A DNA stretch of 64,000 nucleotides. Origin: Proteobacteria bacterium UBA6503. Lineage in GTDB: Bacteria > Pseudomonadota > Alphaproteobacteria > UBA1280 > UBA6503. Numbering within the stretch: the stretch's first letter is position 1; each line of letters begins with the position of its first letter. A program made the translations under genes and the position numbers. Under the pieces are notes generated by a model, which had not been told where the DNA came from, made no database searches, and worked only from the letters and a program-made list of their open reading frames with translations. Shown here one piece after another: positions 41,408 through 50,585 of the stretch. Where the stretch lies: NCBI GenBank assembly GCA_002436405.1, contig DJLZ01000005.1, forward strand, positions 248,001 through 312,000, written 5' to 3'.

Positions 41408-42136
41408 ATGTTTAATAAAGACAACTCACGCACAACTTACACCGTACAACCGCCATTGGCTTGGTTGAAAAAAGCCGTGCTTGTAGCCTCAATTGCAGGT
41501 TTTGCGGGCCTTATTTGGTATGTGGCAGCACAACGAGATTCACTAAGCACCGAAATGGTTGAGCCTGAAATGGTTCGCGCCCCTAAGGTAGCTATTAAAG
41601 AGCGCCCAGACGCACCAGGCGGTATGGAAGTGCCTCACCAAGACAAGCAAGTATTTAACCTTCTTGATGGTGGTGCCCAAGCTGAGCCTATCGCTGAGCC
41701 TGCACCAGAAGCAGAGCAACAAGCTGTAGCTGTTGCCCCTAAAGCTGAGGTAGTTCCTACACCTACACAGGCACCAGCCCCAGTAGCACCAGCTCCAATT
41801 AAAGTTGAAAAGAAACCTGAGCCTGCACCTGTGGCACCAACCCCAGTTAAGGTCGAGCCTAAGCTAGCAACAACAGTTGCAACAACTGCAAGCGGTTGGG
41901 CAGTACAGCTTGGTTCATTCCGTAGCGATGCTGATGCGCAAAACGGTATTAAGATTATTCAAAAGAAATACGGCACAATGCTTGATGGCCTTAAGCCATA
42001 CGTTCAGCGTGCTGACCTTGCGAAGGGTACATTTTACCGTGTGATGTTTGTGGGTCTTGAAAACAAGACTGCAGCTTCAAACCTATGTGCTGCTTTCAAA
42101 CAACGCGGGCAGGGGTGCTTGCATGTTAACCTCTAA
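41408..42136 (+). CDS. SPOR domain membrane protein
   Basis: A 242-residue protein with a cytosolic N-terminus, one membrane helix (about 18-38), a long periplasmic linker rich in Pro, Ala, Glu and Val, and a C-terminal SPOR domain (GWAVQLGSFRSDADAQNG onward, about 162-242). SPOR domains bind denuded septal peptidoglycan, so a role at the division site is likely. The next gene, nagZ, starts 14 nt before its stop. Confidence 0.9.
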   Translation: MFNKDNSRTTYTVQPPLAWLKKAVLVASIAGFAGLIWYVAAQRDSLSTEMVEPEMVRAPKVAIKERPDAPGGMEVPHQDKQVFNLLDGGAQAEPIAEPAPEAEQQAVAVAPKAEVVPTPTQAPAPVAPAPIKVEKKPEPAPVAPTPVKVEPKLATTVATTASGWAVQLGSFRSDADAQNGIKIIQKKYGTMLDGLKPYVQRADLAKGTFYRVMFVGLENKTAASNLCAAFKQRGQGCLHVNL

Positions 42137-43163
42137 GAATATTGCGCCCATTATCATGGGTTTTGACGGGTACACACTTACCCCTGAAACTCGTGAGCTT
42201 TTTTTGAAGCTTAACCCAGCGGGCTACATCCTATTTAAGCGTAACTGTAAAGACGCCGAACAAGTGAAAGCACTATGTGCTGAGCTTGGGCGTCTTTCGC
42301 CGTTTAAAACCCCTTTGATTTTTATCGATCAAGAAGGCGGTCGTGTGAACCGCATTCATTGGGACCCTTACATGGGCCCGACCCCACGTGAGATTGGTAA
42401 GATTTACGAACAATCGCCTGAAAAGGGCCTACGCGCTGCCGAACTTAATGCCTACCTGATTGCCCGCCAGCTACGTGCTTACGGCATTACAGCAAACTGT
42501 GCCCCAGTTGCCGACTTGCTGATTGAAGGCGCAGACGACGTGATTGGCGATCGTGCCTTTAGTGCTGACCCTAAAGTAATTTCAGCCCTATGTGCGGCCT
42601 CAATTAAAGGCCTGATGGCTGGTGGTGTATGGCCGGTGATTAAACACGTGCCTGGCCATGGCCGTGCAATGGCAGACTCGCACAAAGAACTACCCGTTGT
42701 AGATGCCCCGCTTGAAGAACTTAAGAAAGACTTTGAGCCATTTAAGGTAAATAACCAATGCCCATTCTTGATGACGGCCCACGTGCGTTACACCGCAGTA
42801 GACGAGGGGCGATGTGCAACAGTTTCATCACGTACGCTTAACGGGCTTATCCGTGAAGACCTAGGCATGAACGGCCTTATCATTGCGGATGACATGTTTA
42901 TGGAAGCGCTTGAAGGCTCACTGCTTGAACGTATTGAATCATCACTTAGCGCAGGGTGTGACCTTGTTATTTGCGGCTCAACCAGCCACCTGACGGGTGA
43001 ATTTACAGATAAATTCTGGCAGCAGATTAAAAACCTGCCAACACGCCTAAACCTAACACGTGAAGCAAAAGAGAAGCTTGAGAATCTACCTCAGCTCCCA
43101 AGTGATGACAGCCTAGACGCTGACGATATGCGCCAAGAAATCAGCAAGATTATGGCGGCATAA
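42123..43163 (+). CDS. nagZ: Beta-N-acetylhexosaminidase NagZ
   Basis: A 346-residue family 3 glycoside hydrolase with FIDQEGGRVNR, the KHVPGHG...DSH catalytic loop and the nucleophile Asp in IADDMFMEAL. NagZ removes N-acetylglucosamine from muropeptides during wall recycling in the cytosol. The ATG at 42123, with AGGGG before it, is inside the SPOR gene and starts just before the family N-terminus. scpA and scpB, which usually follow in alphaproteobacteria, are absent. Confidence 0.93.
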   Translation: MLTSKNIAPIIMGFDGYTLTPETRELFLKLNPAGYILFKRNCKDAEQVKALCAELGRLSPFKTPLIFIDQEGGRVNRIHWDPYMGPTPREIGKIYEQSPEKGLRAAELNAYLIARQLRAYGITANCAPVADLLIEGADDVIGDRAFSADPKVISALCAASIKGLMAGGVWPVIKHVPGHGRAMADSHKELPVVDAPLEELKKDFEPFKVNNQCPFLMTAHVRYTAVDEGRCATVSSRTLNGLIREDLGMNGLIIADDMFMEALEGSLLERIESSLSAGCDLVICGSTSHLTGEFTDKFWQQIKNLPTRLNLTREAKEKLENLPQLPSDDSLDADDMRQEISKIMAA

Positions 43164-43165
43164 CC

Positions 43166-43852
43166 ATGACAGGCGGCACGCTAGACCCAACAACAATTTT
43201 GCAGGCAATCTCTATTTGGGGTGTACCTGTTTTGATTGCGATTACCTTCCACGAGGCAGCGCACGGCTTTGTTGCCCGCCGCTGTGGAGACGATACCGCT
43301 TGGATGCTCGGTCGTGTAACCCTTAACCCGTTTAAACATATTGACCCTATCGGTACCATTGCTTTGCCACTGATGCTTTATATCTTTAGCGGCTTTATGT
43401 TGGGCTACGCTAAGCCTGTACCTGTGAACTTTCGACGTCTTCGTGATATTAAGTGGGACACTGTGCGTGTAGCAGCAGCAGGCCCGCTTATGAACCTTAT
43501 TTTAGCCTTTGCCTCAGTGGCATTGCTATGGGTGGTTGTTTACCTACCGCAGGCATTCTCAGTGCCATTGGCGAAGATGGTGGCCGCTTCGGTTGTGATT
43601 AATATTATTCTGATGGCATTTAACCTTATTCCGCTACTGCCGCTTGATGGTGGCCGTATTCTGCATGCGCTTTTGCCCATGCGCCTACAGATACCTTTCG
43701 GTCAGACCGAACGTTATGGTATCTTCATCGTATTAGGGTTGGCCTTTATGGGGTGGCTAGGGTTTATTATTTTGCCTGCGCTTAACCTAATTGTAGGCCT
43801 TTTGAACTATGTTTCGCCTGTTAACTTATTTTTAATTATCAATAGCTTGTAG
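43166..43852 (+). CDS. Site-2 protease family (M50) membrane protein
   Basis: A 228-residue integral membrane metalloprotease. HEAAH near residue 28 is the HExxH zinc motif inside the first helix, and NLIPLLPLDGGRIL near residue 155 supplies the third ligand. There is no PDZ domain, so it is of the short, Rv-type/YwhC-like group rather than RseP. The substrate is unknown. It starts 2 nt after the nagZ stop, in the place normally held by scpA. Confidence 0.9.
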   Translation: MTGGTLDPTTILQAISIWGVPVLIAITFHEAAHGFVARRCGDDTAWMLGRVTLNPFKHIDPIGTIALPLMLYIFSGFMLGYAKPVPVNFRRLRDIKWDTVRVAAAGPLMNLILAFASVALLWVVVYLPQAFSVPLAKMVAASVVINIILMAFNLIPLLPLDGGRILHALLPMRLQIPFGQTERYGIFIVLGLAFMGWLGFIILPALNLIVGLLNYVSPVNLFLIINSL

Positions 43853-43867
43853 TGCTAAATTTATAAA

Positions 43868-44668
43868 ATGCTTAAAGATATTCTGCTTTTCATATTTACC
43901 CCACCAGGCATCATCCTATGGCCGGGTATTTTGGCGCTATACTTTTGGCGTAAAAAGCCTAAGCAAGCTTGGGGTTGGTTATTTATGGGCGTGCTGTTGG
44001 GGTGGATGTTCTCAACACCTGCGCTAGGCCGTGTACTTTCAACAACGCTGATTTCAAACGTTAAAGCGCCGATGAACATCGTGCCCGAAAACGTAGACGC
44101 TATTATTGTGCTAACAGGTGGTATGAAGTACGTGGGTAATGCTGGGTGGATTCCGTCAGCAGCGTCATACCAGCGTGCGATGGTGGCTTATGATATTCAA
44201 GCCCGCGTAAACTCACGCGTACCTATTATTATTTCAGGCGGTAAAACAGCAGGGGTGCAATACCCGTCAGAAGCTAAAGTGGTGAGTGACCTTATTAACC
44301 GCCATAAAGCGCAGATTACGCCAACGATTTTGGAAGAAAACTCACTCAACACCTACGAAAATGCACAAGAAGTTGCCCGTATGGTGCGTGACCGTGGGGC
44401 TGATACAGTATTTTTGGTAACGGACGAGCTACACATGCTACGTGCGCTTGCAACGTTCCGTGCACGAGGGTTAGACCCTATGCCAATCCCTGTATTTACC
44501 ATTAACCGTGGTAAACTTGATTTTTCAGACTTCATGCCAACTATGGCAGGCGCTAAGGAAAACTATGCAGCAATGTATGAGTTATTAGGCCTTGCACGTT
44601 ATATGATGGCGGGGTATGTAAGATGGGCAGACGTTTTTTATACGCCTGCTGCAAATGAACTAAATTAA
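43868..44668 (+). CDS. YdcF/ElyC-like DUF218 protein
   Basis: A 266-residue protein with two N-terminal membrane helices (about 8-25 and 36-54) and a DUF218 domain: AIIVLTGGMKY, IIISGGKTAGVQYPSEA, and a late FLVTDELHMLRA. ElyC and SanA of this family affect envelope integrity; the enzymatic activity is not known. It precedes tatA by 29 nt. Confidence 0.85.
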   Translation: MLKDILLFIFTPPGIILWPGILALYFWRKKPKQAWGWLFMGVLLGWMFSTPALGRVLSTTLISNVKAPMNIVPENVDAIIVLTGGMKYVGNAGWIPSAASYQRAMVAYDIQARVNSRVPIIISGGKTAGVQYPSEAKVVSDLINRHKAQITPTILEENSLNTYENAQEVARMVRDRGADTVFLVTDELHMLRALATFRARGLDPMPIPVFTINRGKLDFSDFMPTMAGAKENYAAMYELLGLARYMMAGYVRWADVFYTPAANELN

Positions 44669-44697
44669 TTAATAGCTTAAAGAAAGCGGAGGCTCAA

Positions 44698-45057
44698 ATG
44701 TTTGGTCTAGGTATCGGCGAACTACTTATTATTCTTGTTGTTGTACTTGTTCTGTTTGGCGCAGGAAAATTGCCAAACGTAATGGGTGATGTTGGCAAAG
44801 GCTTGTCAGAGTTCAAAAAGGGCATGGCTGGTATCTCAGAAGATGAGAAAGAAGCTAAAGAAGAGCCTGCACCAACTGTTGTAAAAGCCACTGCTAAAAA
44901 AGCACCAGCTAAGAAAACAGCTGCTAAGAAGGCGCCTGCTAAAAAGACAGCTGCTAAATCAACAGCTAAAAAAGCGACAGCCACCAAAAAGCCTGCCGCT
45001 AAGAAAACAGCTGCTAAAAAATCTACAGCGAAGAAGTCAACCAAGAAGACTTCATAA
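44698..45057 (+). CDS. tatA: Twin-arginine translocase subunit TatA with a lysine/alanine-rich tail
   Basis: A 119-residue protein. Residues 1-55 are a normal TatA: a short membrane helix (about 4-20), the FGAGKLP hinge and an amphipathic helix (GKGLSEFKKGM). The remaining about 60 residues are almost only Lys, Ala, Thr and Pro in units such as AKKTAAKK, like histone H1 tails. TatA forms the protein-conducting part of the Tat system. GGAGG precedes the ATG. tatB and tatC follow. Confidence 0.93.
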   Translation: MFGLGIGELLIILVVVLVLFGAGKLPNVMGDVGKGLSEFKKGMAGISEDEKEAKEEPAPTVVKATAKKAPAKKTAAKKAPAKKTAAKSTAKKATATKKPAAKKTAAKKSTAKKSTKKTS

Positions 45058-45086
45058 GGCTTAACCTATAGGGCTTAAGGCTTAGC

Positions 45087-45296
45087 ATGTTTGATATTGG
45101 TCTCACCGAAGTTGCGTTAATCTTGCTCGTGGCAATTTTTGCCATCGGGCCTGAACGCATGCCTGAGGTTGCTCGTTTTTTGGTTAAAGCCAAGCGCATG
45201 CTAAACAAACTTACCCTTGATGTTAAAAGCCTTTGGGACGGTATTGACCTGCCTGAAGACAACGTAAAAGACGTTAAGCATGACAGCAAAAAATAA
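45087..45296 (+). CDS. tatB: Twin-arginine translocase subunit TatB, short form
   Basis: A 69-residue protein with the TatB features: N-terminal helix, Glu8, IGPERMPEVAR hinge and amphipathic helix. It is about half the usual length and lacks the long variable C-terminal region. TatB with TatC forms the signal-peptide receptor. The last 17 nt overlap tatC. Confidence 0.9.
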   Translation: MFDIGLTEVALILLVAIFAIGPERMPEVARFLVKAKRMLNKLTLDVKSLWDGIDLPEDNVKDVKHDSKK

Positions 45297-46092
45297 AACC
45301 CAAACCTCAGCAAAGCCTATTCAGGATGCCACGCAAGATACGGCACCTTTGGTTGAACACTTAAAAGAGCTGCGCACCCGCCTGATGATTGGCATTGGCG
45401 CCGTATTCGTAGGGTTTTTGGTGTGCTATGGCTTTAAGGAGGCTTTGTTTGTTTGGCTTACGGCACCGCTGTTTGAAAACTATGGCCATCAAATGGTGTT
45501 TACCGCACCGCACGAACTTTTCTTTACATACCTTAAGCTTTGTTTCCTTGGTGGGTTCTTTATTGGGATGCCATTCTTATTTGATCAAATCTGGCGTTTT
45601 GTGGCCCCGGGTCTGTACGCTGAAGAAAAGAAGGTTGTTCTACCATTCTTACTAGCCACTCCAATTTTGTTTTACGCAGGTGGCTTGTTTTCATACTTCG
45701 TTATTATGCCGCTGGCGATTGAGTTCTTTTTTGGTTTTGCAAACGAAGCCATTATGCCGCTGCCTTCAGCGCGTGAGTACTTAAGCTTTTTCATTAAGCT
45801 AACCTTTGGTTTTGGCTTGGCGTTTGAGTTGCCAGTTCTACTGCTTATCTTAGCCAAAGTAGGGCTTGTGAATGCTGACCGTTTGGTGTGGTTCCGCCGT
45901 TATAGCTGGTTGTGTATTCTTATCCTATCTGCGGTGCTGACACCGCCTGATCCATTGTCGCAAGTGCTATTGGCACTGCCGATGGTCTTCCTTTACGAGG
46001 TTTCAATCTTCCTTATTCGCCGCAGTGAAAAGAAAAGCGAGAAGAAGGGCGAAAAGAAAGCCTCTAAAGCTTCTTCTAAATCATCCAAATAA
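45280..46092 (+). CDS. tatC: Twin-arginine translocase subunit TatC
   Basis: A 270-residue protein with six membrane helices and the conserved HLKELRTRL near the N-terminus, FAPHELFF-type segment (TAPHELFFTYLKL) and FGLAFELPV. The C-terminus is a cytosolic Lys/Ser-rich tail (KKSEKKGEKKASKASSKSSK) not found in E. coli TatC. It recognises twin-arginine signal peptides. tatC starts 17 nt before the tatB stop. Confidence 0.95.
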   Translation: MTAKNKTQTSAKPIQDATQDTAPLVEHLKELRTRLMIGIGAVFVGFLVCYGFKEALFVWLTAPLFENYGHQMVFTAPHELFFTYLKLCFLGGFFIGMPFLFDQIWRFVAPGLYAEEKKVVLPFLLATPILFYAGGLFSYFVIMPLAIEFFFGFANEAIMPLPSAREYLSFFIKLTFGFGLAFELPVLLLILAKVGLVNADRLVWFRRYSWLCILILSAVLTPPDPLSQVLLALPMVFLYEVSIFLIRRSEKKSEKKGEKKASKASSKSSK

Positions 46093-46263
46093 GCCCGTAT
46101 AAAAGGCGCAAAATTGCTCAATTTTTCCTGCTGTTTTTAAGTAGGATAAAAAAGACGCACCCGTACCCCAAAACCTATGGGAAAAACATCCTCAAGGTGG
46201 TATTTTGAAGGCCCTCTTGTTAGGATTATGAATATAAATTTTTACAAATTTCTGAGTTATAAA

Positions 46264-47553
46264 ATGCACGATATTAAATGGATTCGCGAAAACCCTGAAG
46301 CTTTTGATGCCTCACTTGAAAAACGTGGCGCTCAGCCTCAATCAGCTGAGCTTCTTAAACTAGACGAAGAACGCCGTACTTTGATGACGGAACTTCAAAC
46401 GCTGCAAAGCAAGCGTAACGATATTTCAAAACAAGTGGGTATTGCGAAGTCTAAAAAAGAAGATGCCTCACACCTGTTCGAAGAAATGAAGACCATTGGC
46501 CCAGCCGTTAAAAAGCTGGAAGAACAAGTGGCCGAGCTTGATGAAAAGCAAACTGAAATTCTAGTAACGCTTCCAAACATCCTTGATGCCTCAGTGCCAG
46601 CAGGTAAAGACGAAGACGATAACGTAGAAGTGCTTAAATGGGGCGAGCCTAAAGACATCGCAAACCCACAAGCCCACTACGACCTTGGCGAAGCCCTTGG
46701 TATGATGGACTTTGAAATGGGTGCTAAACTAGCGGGTAGCCGCTTTGTTTGGTTGCAAGGTGGTTTGGCCCGTCTTGAGCGTGCGCTTACGGCATTTATG
46801 CTTGATACCCATACTCAGCGCCACAACTACACTGAAGTTTCACCACCGTTTATGGTGAACGAAAAAGCACTATTCGGTACAGGTCAGCTCCCTAAGTTTG
46901 ACGAAGATCTTTTCAAAACCGACATGAACTACATGCTGATCCCAACATCAGAAGTACCGCTTACAAACTCAGTACAGGGTGAAATTCTATCAGCTGAAAC
47001 ACTACCAATTAAGCTTACGGCGGCAACACCTTGCTTCCGTAGTGAAGCAGGCTCAGCAGGGCGTGATACACGTGGCATGATTCGTGTTCACCAGTTTACA
47101 AAAGTTGAAATGGTTCAGATTGTTCACCCAGAAAAATCATTCGAAGCGCTAGAAGAAATGCGCGGCCACGCCGAGCACATTCTACAGCAGCTTGGCTTGC
47201 CATACCGCGTTGTAAACCTTTGCAGTGGCGATATTGGCTTTGGGGCTCACAAAACTTACGACCTTGAAGTTTGGCTACCAGCCCAAGGCAAGTACCGTGA
47301 AATTTCATCAGTTTCAAACTGTGGTGCATTCCAGGCACGCCGCATGAAGGCACGCTTCCGCAGTGGTGAAAAACAAACCGAATTTGTACACACGCTAAAT
47401 GGCTCAGGCCTAGCGGTTGGCCGTACGCTTGTTGCTGTTCTTGAGAACTACCAACTGGCCGACGGCAGCATTGCAATCCCTGAAGTGTTGCAGCCATACA
47501 TGGGCGGCCAAAAGGTGATTAGCAAACCACAAGAACATAGCAAAGCAGGTTAG
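46264..47553 (+). CDS. serS: Seryl-tRNA synthetase
   Basis: A 429-residue class II synthetase: N-terminal coiled-coil tRNA-binding arm (about 30-105), motif 2 FRSEAGSAGRDTRGMIR and motif 3 NGSGLAVGRTLVAVLENYQ. It charges tRNA-Ser. The ATG at 46264 begins MHDIKWIRENPE, the family start; in-frame ATGs upstream (46177, 46228) would add a tail without similarity. tatC-serS order is normal; surE, usually next, is missing. Confidence 0.96.
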   Translation: MHDIKWIRENPEAFDASLEKRGAQPQSAELLKLDEERRTLMTELQTLQSKRNDISKQVGIAKSKKEDASHLFEEMKTIGPAVKKLEEQVAELDEKQTEILVTLPNILDASVPAGKDEDDNVEVLKWGEPKDIANPQAHYDLGEALGMMDFEMGAKLAGSRFVWLQGGLARLERALTAFMLDTHTQRHNYTEVSPPFMVNEKALFGTGQLPKFDEDLFKTDMNYMLIPTSEVPLTNSVQGEILSAETLPIKLTAATPCFRSEAGSAGRDTRGMIRVHQFTKVEMVQIVHPEKSFEALEEMRGHAEHILQQLGLPYRVVNLCSGDIGFGAHKTYDLEVWLPAQGKYREISSVSNCGAFQARRMKARFRSGEKQTEFVHTLNGSGLAVGRTLVAVLENYQLADGSIAIPEVLQPYMGGQKVISKPQEHSKAG

Positions 47554-47561
47554 GCGATTAG

Positions 47562-48302
47562 ATGTCGAACACCATGAACCTCCTCACACCTGAAGGCAAA
47601 ATGGCTGCCGCGAAAGAGCGTCTGATTGACGAACTTCGTGCCGGTGGCATTGCCAATGAAAAGGTGCTTGAGGCTGTTCGTGCTGTACCTCGTGAAGCTT
47701 TTGTACCCGCACCATTCCAGCGTGATACTTACGCAAACCGTGCACTGCCAATCGGCGAGGGGCAAACAATCTCGCAGCCTTATGTTGTTACACTAATGAC
47801 CTATGCAGCTCATGTTGAGCCGCATCATAAAGTACTCGAAATTGGTACAGGCTCAGGCTACCAAGCTGCTATTTTGTGTAAGCTTGTACGTCGCTTGTTT
47901 ACTATCGAACGCTTTGAGTCACTACGTGTAAAGGCCGAGCGCACATTGCACAATATTGGCATTTTTAACTTTTCAAGTAAGCTTGGTGATGGTTCAAAAG
48001 GCTGGGCAGAACAAGCCCCGTTTGACCGTATTGTTGTAACAGCAGCATCGCCTAAGGTACCGCAAAGCCTGCTGAATCAACTTGCGCCTAATGGCGTATT
48101 GGTGATTCCGGTAGGTGAAACGGATGCCGAACAAAAGCTTATGCGCTACACAAAAAACGCAGCAGGCGAGGTGGCTGAATACTGCCTAGGCCCTGTTAAG
48201 TTTGTGCCCCTTATTGGTGAAGAGGGTGCCCCTGACCATAGCGCAACAAACCAAACCATTGCCGGCCGTATTGCCAGCCTAACGATGAGAGGTTCTAAAT
48301 AA
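47562..48302 (+). CDS. pcm: Protein-L-isoaspartate O-methyltransferase
   Basis: A 246-residue repair methyltransferase with canonical motifs: GQTISQPYVV, the SAM-binding VLEIGTGSGYQAAI and FDRIVVTAAS. It methylates abnormal isoaspartyl residues to start their repair. It begins 8 nt after serS and overlaps the next gene by one base. This is the catalytically typical of the two PCMT-family proteins in the window. Confidence 0.94.
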   Translation: MSNTMNLLTPEGKMAAAKERLIDELRAGGIANEKVLEAVRAVPREAFVPAPFQRDTYANRALPIGEGQTISQPYVVTLMTYAAHVEPHHKVLEIGTGSGYQAAILCKLVRRLFTIERFESLRVKAERTLHNIGIFNFSSKLGDGSKGWAEQAPFDRIVVTAASPKVPQSLLNQLAPNGVLVIPVGETDAEQKLMRYTKNAAGEVAEYCLGPVKFVPLIGEEGAPDHSATNQTIAGRIASLTMRGSK

Positions 48303-48886
48303 TGTTCCGCCAGCTATATAACCAAGTATTGCACCTTGCTGCACACCCACGTGCCGAGCTTGCATTGTTTATTGTTGCTTTTGTAGAGTCTTCATTTTTC
48401 CCAATCCCACCTGATATGATGCTGATTCCGATGATTATCGTGAATCAAAAACGCGCCTTCCGTTACGCGTTCATCTGTACTGCAGGTTCAGTGATTGGTG
48501 GTATTTTTGGCTACTCAATTGGCCTGTTTGCCTACGATACCATTGGCAAAACAGCCATTGCCTTTTACGGCCTACAAGAGTCGTTTAATACTCTGGCCGA
48601 CTGGTACAGCAACTTTGATGTTTACATTGTGGCTGTGGCTGGTTTCTCACCGATTCCGTATAAAGTATTCACGCTATTTAGTGGCTTTATGCAGGCAAAC
48701 TTTGTTGGCTTTGTGATGGCGTCGATTTTGTCACGTGGGGCACGCTTCTTCCTGATTGCATGGTTGTTGTGGCGTGGTGGCGTATCGCTTAAAGGTTGGG
48801 TTGAAACAAACCTTTACCCACTCACAATGGCGGCAAGTATTGTGCTTATCTTTACGATTGTTTTAGTGAAGTACATTGCCCAATAA
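48302..48886 (+). CDS. DedA/YqaA-like membrane protein
   Basis: A 194-residue membrane protein with about five helices. The segment VESSFFPIPPDMMLIPM near residue 30, and GFSPIPYKVFTLFSG near 115, are the re-entrant loop patterns of the DedA/SNARE-associated (YqaA) family, linked to lipid flipping and membrane homeostasis. Co-translated with pcm (one-base overlap). Confidence 0.9.
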   Translation: MFRQLYNQVLHLAAHPRAELALFIVAFVESSFFPIPPDMMLIPMIIVNQKRAFRYAFICTAGSVIGGIFGYSIGLFAYDTIGKTAIAFYGLQESFNTLADWYSNFDVYIVAVAGFSPIPYKVFTLFSGFMQANFVGFVMASILSRGARFFLIAWLLWRGGVSLKGWVETNLYPLTMAASIVLIFTIVLVKYIAQ

Positions 48887-48920
48887 CCCAAACCAATAAC
48901 AAACTTAGAGATACAGAATA

Positions 48921-49982
48921 ATGACAAAAACAAAACTGACTCTCCCTGTTTTAATGGCGCTTACCGTTGCAGGTTGTGCAACCCAACCCCCTGCACCCGT
49001 AGAGCAAAGTTATTGGAATGCCAAAAACACCGACACACGCTCGGCGTTGCGTAGCACACCTAATGTTGTTGAAGAATACGAAGAGAAAACAACCACGGTT
49101 GAAACTTACCAACCACAAGGCAAGCAAGCCCTTTACCACGTTGTTCAAGAAGGCGACACTGTTTGGCGTATTGCCCAAAAATACGATACTGACGTTGCCA
49201 CCATTAATGAGCTGAATAACATTGGATCTCGCCCAATTTACAAAGGTCAACGCCTTAAAGTTGCCGAAGCAACCGATGCTGCCGTTAGTGGTGACTACAG
49301 CCTAACGCGCACCACCACAACAACCACTAAAAAGGTAGCTGTAAGCGAAGCTTCAGCAGAAGCGCTTGCCGCAGTTGAACCTGAAGTAAACTACGAGCTT
49401 TACCGCGTACGTAAGGGTGAAAACCTATTCCGTATTGGTTTGAACTACCACGTTTCACCGCTTGATATTATGGCAGCAAATGATATGTCAAAACCTGAAG
49501 ATTTGCAGGCAGGCTCTGTGATTAAGGTGCCAGTAGTTTCAAAAGAAGCAACGCCAACAGGTACAGCGATTGAGCGTACAATTAACGAAAAACTCGCCCG
49601 CCAAGAAGGCTTCATTTGGCCAACACGTGGTGTTGTAACCAGTAAGTTTGGCCGTCAGGGCGATGGTGTTGTGAACAACGGTATTAAAATCCGTGTGAAA
49701 GAAAGCACCCCAATTTACGCCGCAGAAGACGGTACTGTGATTTACGCCGATAGCGGCCTTAAAACATACGGTAACCTTATTTTGCTACGCCACAACAACG
49801 GCGTGATTACGGCTTACGCCCACAACAGCCAAAACATGGCTAAACGTGGCGAAAAAGTACAAAAGGGTGAGGTTATTGCCCTTGCCGGTATGACGGGTAA
49901 CGCCACAGAGCCTCAGCTACACTTTGAGGTACGTCGTAATGCCCGTGCCATTGACCCACAAAAAGTACTACCAAAGCTATAA
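48921..49982 (+). CDS. LysM/LytM lipoprotein, NlpD type
   Basis: A 353-residue lipoprotein (lipobox TVAGC, Cys19). It has two LysM peptidoglycan-binding modules (YHVVQEGDTVWRIAQKYDT near 71 and YRVRKGENLFRIGLNYHV near 155) and a C-terminal M23/LytM domain (about 230-350). In the latter the first zinc ligands H-x-x-x-D are replaced (NNGIKI), while AHN and HFEVR remain. This pattern is that of NlpD/EnvC, which activate amidases rather than cutting the wall themselves. Position after pcm is normal for alphaproteobacteria. Confidence 0.9.
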   Translation: MTKTKLTLPVLMALTVAGCATQPPAPVEQSYWNAKNTDTRSALRSTPNVVEEYEEKTTTVETYQPQGKQALYHVVQEGDTVWRIAQKYDTDVATINELNNIGSRPIYKGQRLKVAEATDAAVSGDYSLTRTTTTTTKKVAVSEASAEALAAVEPEVNYELYRVRKGENLFRIGLNYHVSPLDIMAANDMSKPEDLQAGSVIKVPVVSKEATPTGTAIERTINEKLARQEGFIWPTRGVVTSKFGRQGDGVVNNGIKIRVKESTPIYAAEDGTVIYADSGLKTYGNLILLRHNNGVITAYAHNSQNMAKRGEKVQKGEVIALAGMTGNATEPQLHFEVRRNARAIDPQKVLPKL

Positions 49983-49999
49983 GATAAGGAAATACCATA

Positions 50000-50512
50000 A
50001 TGGATCTTAAACAATACATCCGCGACGTGCCTAACTTCCCGAAAGAGGGGATCATGTTCCGTGATATTTCACCTCTTTTGGCTGACCCTAAAGCCTGGCA
50101 ATACGCCATTGACCAAATGGCTGAACGTATTGCTGACTATAAGCCTGATATGCTGGCTGGTATTGATGCCCGTGGCTTTTTGCTAGCGGCACCTTTGGCC
50201 TACAAAATGGGTATTGGTTACTCAATGGTGCGTAAAAAAGGCAAGCTGCCTTGGCAAACCATCGATTACACCTACGAGCTTGAGTACGGTAACGACCATA
50301 TTGAACTGCATGCCGATGCCTTCCCGAAGGGCTCACGTGTTGTGGTGTGTGACGACTTGCTAGCCACTGGCGGTACAGCAGGTGCAACGCAAATTCTTAT
50401 CGACAAATGCGGGGCTTCACCAGTTGCTCTTGCTTGTTTGATTGAACTTGAAGGCCTAGGCGGTCGTGAAAAACTAGGCGGTTTGCCAGTTGAAGCACTG
50501 CTTAAGTACTAA
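50000..50512 (+). CDS. apt: Adenine phosphoribosyltransferase
   Basis: A 170-residue enzyme with FPKEGIMFRDISPLL near the start, AGIDARGFLLAAPLA and the PRPP-binding motif VVVCDDLLATGGTA. It salvages adenine to AMP. AAGGA precedes the ATG, 17 nt after the LytM gene; a terminator follows. Confidence 0.95.
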   Translation: MDLKQYIRDVPNFPKEGIMFRDISPLLADPKAWQYAIDQMAERIADYKPDMLAGIDARGFLLAAPLAYKMGIGYSMVRKKGKLPWQTIDYTYELEYGNDHIELHADAFPKGSRVVVCDDLLATGGTAGATQILIDKCGASPVALACLIELEGLGGREKLGGLPVEALLKY

Positions 50513-50524
50513 GCGATAACGTTT

Positions 50525-50559
50525 AAAAGCCCCCAGGTAGTATGCTTGGGGGCTTTTTA
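50525..50559. terminator. Bidirectional terminator between apt and the NAD kinase gene
   Basis: Stem AAAAGCCCCCA / TGGGGGCTTTT-like with a loop of about 9 nt, T-rich on both sides. Confidence 0.85.
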
Positions 50560-50585
50560 TTTGGATAAGCTATTTTAATATTGGC

